NCBI RefSeq assembly: GCF_004331695.1
Contig: NZ_SJSL01000007.1
Location: 168,443-232,442 of the forward strand
Direction of reading: 5' to 3'
Length of the DNA: 64,000 nt
Origin: Pedobacter psychroterrae
GTDB taxonomy: Bacteria; Bacteroidota; Bacteroidia; Sphingobacteriales; Sphingobacteriaceae
How positions within the stretch are numbered: position 1 is the first letter of the stretch; every line of letters begins with the position of its first letter. Below, piece after piece: positions 62,598-64,000 of the stretch. A program made the translations under genes and the position numbers. Under the pieces are notes generated by a model. It ran no database searches and was not told where the DNA came from. It saw nothing but the letters and a program-made list of their open reading frames with translations.

Positions 62598-62900
62598 ATG
62601 AAGTTCAAGCGATTGCCATCCATCAAGCTGCCCAGGTACTTTACCATTTTACTTTTGGTACTAAGCTTCTTCACAATTGGCAGTAGCACGGTGTTGTCCA
62701 CCACACTTCCCTATAGAGCACCTACTGAATGGGTCGCAGGACAACATGTTCAGCAAGATGCCGCAGTGGTTACTGCAGAAAAAACCAGGTATCCCATTCC
62801 AGGAAGTGATGAAGTCTATCATTCGAAATTCAATGAATTTAAGTCCGTACTAATTTTTCTTCAACTATCACCACAATTGCATGCAGCGCATTTAGAATAG
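62598..62900 (+). CDS. Small protein with N-terminal membrane segment, unknown function
   Basis: A 100-residue protein. A basic start (MKFKRLPSIKLPRYF) is followed by one hydrophobic segment at about 15-35 (TILLLVLSFFTIGSSTVLSTTLPY), which may be an anchor or signal peptide. The remaining 65 residues are polar with no motif that I know. A TAATTTTG element lies only six bases before the ATG, too close to serve as a normal -7 box. A second small membrane-peptide gene follows after 47 bases. Confidence 0.5.
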   Translation: MKFKRLPSIKLPRYFTILLLVLSFFTIGSSTVLSTTLPYRAPTEWVAGQHVQQDAAVVTAEKTRYPIPGSDEVYHSKFNEFKSVLIFLQLSPQLHAAHLE

Positions 62901-62947
62901 CTACCGGTTCCTGAAACGGTCTATTTTCAAATCTCAAATTTTCATGA

Positions 62948-63121
62948 ATGAAAAGTTTAAAAAAAACGCTGCGTTTTTTGTGTGTTGTCTTGCTATGTAT
63001 TTTAGGATCGCTGGGTATTGGCCTTGCTGGAGGAGTTGTTGTGCCCGTTATCCGTCGGCGCGAGGACAAAGCAGTCCAGCAAATTGAACTCGTAGAAGCA
63101 GAATCGGGTGTGAAGAGGTAA
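62948..63121 (+). CDS. 57-residue membrane peptide
   Basis: The reading frame MKSLKKTLRFLCVVLLCILG runs to 57 residues: a basic start, one helix of about 24 residues with glycine-rich end (GSLGIGLAGGVVVPVI), then a charged tail (RRREDKAVQQIELVEAESGVKR). The positive-inside pattern suits a single-pass inner-membrane protein. It has the same orientation as the 100-residue gene upstream. Another ATG four bases upstream is in a different frame that closes early. No family is recognised. Confidence 0.45.
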   Translation: MKSLKKTLRFLCVVLLCILGSLGIGLAGGVVVPVIRRREDKAVQQIELVEAESGVKR

Positions 63122-63142
63122 ACAGGAATATATTATTCTGTT

Positions 63143-63289
63143 TTACAACCTGATCACCTCTAGCGTTTCATCCTTAGATATCTCTTTACTTACACAAGCG
63201 AGTATAAGGTTAGGATATCCAGCCATAAATTTCTTGTATTTTGTTGGTTTAAACTGCACATCATTGTATTTTACTTCGTATTTATCCAT
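63143..63289 (-). CDS. 48-residue hypothetical protein
   Basis: A small frame starting MDKYEVKYNDVQFKPTKYKK and ending SKDETLEVIRL. A longer version from 63328 adds 13 residues. The sequence is soluble and charged with one cysteine. Two operator-like dyads lie 70-114 bases upstream of this start. Whether it is expressed is unknown. Confidence 0.35.
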   Translation of the reverse strand: MDKYEVKYNDVQFKPTKYKKFMAGYPNLILACVSKEISKDETLEVIRL

Positions 63290-63358
63290 TCTATTTTCGA
63301 GTTTAGAGAAATTATCTTTTATCCACAAAAATTGATAATTTTAAAATACTAACCCAGT

Positions 63359-63403
63359 ATTATCCGATAATATTAAAACATAATCTAAATATTATCGGAT
63401 AAT
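63359..63403. repeat. Pair of operator-like dyads (ATTATC-S-GATAAT)
   Basis: ATTATCCGATAATATT at 63359-63374 and its exact reverse complement at 63388-63403 enclose 13 bp. Each half is itself a near-palindrome (ATTATC, one G or C, GATAAT), with centres 32 bp apart, about three helical turns. This suggests binding by a dimeric regulator at two sites. Confidence 0.65.
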
Positions 63404-63580
63404 ATTGAAATATTTTCTGTTTAAATGACTTTTACAGCCTAAGTCCAGGAGCCTAGGATAGCCGTTCCTCAAGCAGAAGCCACCCTACGGTATTATTCCA
63501 ACCAGGCTTTCCCTTATCTGATTCTTATCTGCCTCCTATCTGCATACCTTCCGCTTACGGATGAGCGACCAATGGTTAAC

Positions 63581-63663
63581 GGGCCAGCTTCGGCTGCCAG
63601 TCGGGTTTTTCCGAACCTGGCCCGAACCTGAGCCGAAGCTGGCCCGAAGCTGGCCCGAAGCTG
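63581..63663. repeat. GC-rich inverted repeat with 11-bp tandem units
   Basis: GGGCCAGCTTCGGCT (63581-63595) is the exact inverse of AGCCGAAGCTGGCCC (63631-63645), with 35 bases between. From 63633 the unit CCGAAGCTGGC repeats two and a fraction times at an 11-bp period. The block is far richer in GC than the flanking DNA and no gene crosses it. The 160 bp between the dyads and this block show nothing I can name. Confidence 0.7.
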
Positions 63664-63720
63664 AAAGGGTGTCAGATCAAACGCAAATCAAAACGCAAAA
63701 AACTGTCTTATACTGAATTG

Positions 63721-63794
63721 TCCTTACAAAAATCGGATAGTTAAACGGTTAAATCCTTACAATTATAAAAAGATATACTGATATATCCTTACAT
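63721..63794. repeat. Three TCCTTACA copies near an insertion-sequence end
   Basis: TCCTTACA occurs at 63721, 63753 and 63787, spaced 32 and 34 bases. The last overlaps the transposase stop. Evenly spaced subterminal copies fit transposase binding sites. The exact tip of the element is not resolved. Confidence 0.45.
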
Positions 63795-64000
63795 CAAATT
63801 TTCATCATACAGATATGCCCTTACACTGTTTTTTTGGTATTGGCTAAATTCCTGGTTGTGTCTTTTGTCGGGTGTCATCATTTCACAGCTCATGTGGGGT
63901 CTTACGTTGTTATATTTTTCTATTGCCTTGCAGACCGGTCCCACCGCCTTGGAATAAGATTGGAATGTCTGATACAGGCCAAATTCTGTTTTTAAGATGC
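63789..64000 (-). CDS. IS3-family transposase (integrase core), C-terminal part only
   Basis: The frame runs in from beyond the right edge and ends at 63789. The visible 70 residues read ILKTEFGLYQTFQSYSKAV, then AIEKYNNVRPHMSCEMMTPDKRHNQEF. This is the end of the rve integrase domain: the Glu of the DDE triad lies at LKTEF, and the YNNVRPHxSxxxxTP motif is diagnostic of the IS3 group. The upstream OrfA and most of OrfB are outside the window, so activity cannot be judged. Confidence 0.9.
   Translation of the reverse strand, partial: ILKTEFGLYQTFQSYSKAVGPVCKAIEKYNNVRPHMSCEMMTPDKRHNQEFSQYQKNSVRAYLYDENLM

Noticed and set aside
63633..63663. Possible short CRISPR-like array
   Set aside because: The 11-bp units are contiguous without spacers and no cas gene is present.

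Overview
The window looks like a chromosome segment from a member of the Bacteroidota, most likely family Sphingobacteriaceae and Pedobacter-like. That placement is inferred from gene content, not from a marker gene. The evidence is two SusC/SusD pairs, an ECF sigma/FecR pair, a GLPGLI protein, a type B (CHU_C) sorting domain, DUF4998/DUF5000-type lipoproteins, paired GH92 enzymes, and promoters of the Bacteroidota form (TTTG or TTG, about 17-19 bp, TAnnTTTG).

Left part (1-10036). The window opens inside an RND efflux adaptor gene followed by its HAE1-type pump. A bidirectional terminator separates them from a convergent LytTR regulator/histidine kinase pair. Next come an 80-bp nested palindrome, an unknown gene paired with an outer-membrane barrel gene, and a Crp/Fnr-type regulator followed by a dinucleotide-dependent reductase and two NTF2-like genes. 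A serine-recombinase gene that has lost its catalytic domain closes this part.

Central-left (10059-26171), minus strand. An ECF sigma factor and FecR anti-sigma factor precede a tightly packed series: SusC with an STN domain, SusD, an ABC ATPase, a GldF/GldG-like fused permease, two MutS-like ATPases without mismatch-recognition domains, and a small secreted protein. The joining of nutrient receptor, ABC system and MutS-like ATPases in one transcription unit is the least explained feature of the window. A large orphan lipoprotein lies upstream.

Centre (26299-45669). After rnhA comes a polysaccharide-utilisation locus that fits alpha-mannoside or high-mannose N-glycan use: GH92, a sugar MFS porter, a fused mannose-6-phosphate isomerase, a GntR/UTRA regulator, a second GH92, an alpha-toroid glycosidase, two carbohydrate-binding-type lipoproteins, SusD and SusC. 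A shared motif (ATGTTTGTACAT or close variants) lies at the promoters of three units and is the likely GntR operator.

Right part (45797-64000). Housekeeping genes (fbp, a phosphoesterase, a tRNA methyltransferase gene, purL) are followed by a BlaI/M56 pair. A GLPGLI-outer-membrane operon nearby carries two copies of a dyad (GTCTA-N6-TAGAC), and a near-copy lies in front of blaI. Then come a free-standing sorting-domain lipoprotein, an MDR oxidoreductase, several unknown secreted proteins, a CDP-alcohol phosphotransferase and a GH2 enzyme. The last 700 bp hold operator-like dyads, a GC-rich inverted/tandem repeat and the end of an IS3-family transposase gene that runs off the window. No tRNA, rRNA, CRISPR array or riboswitch was recognised.
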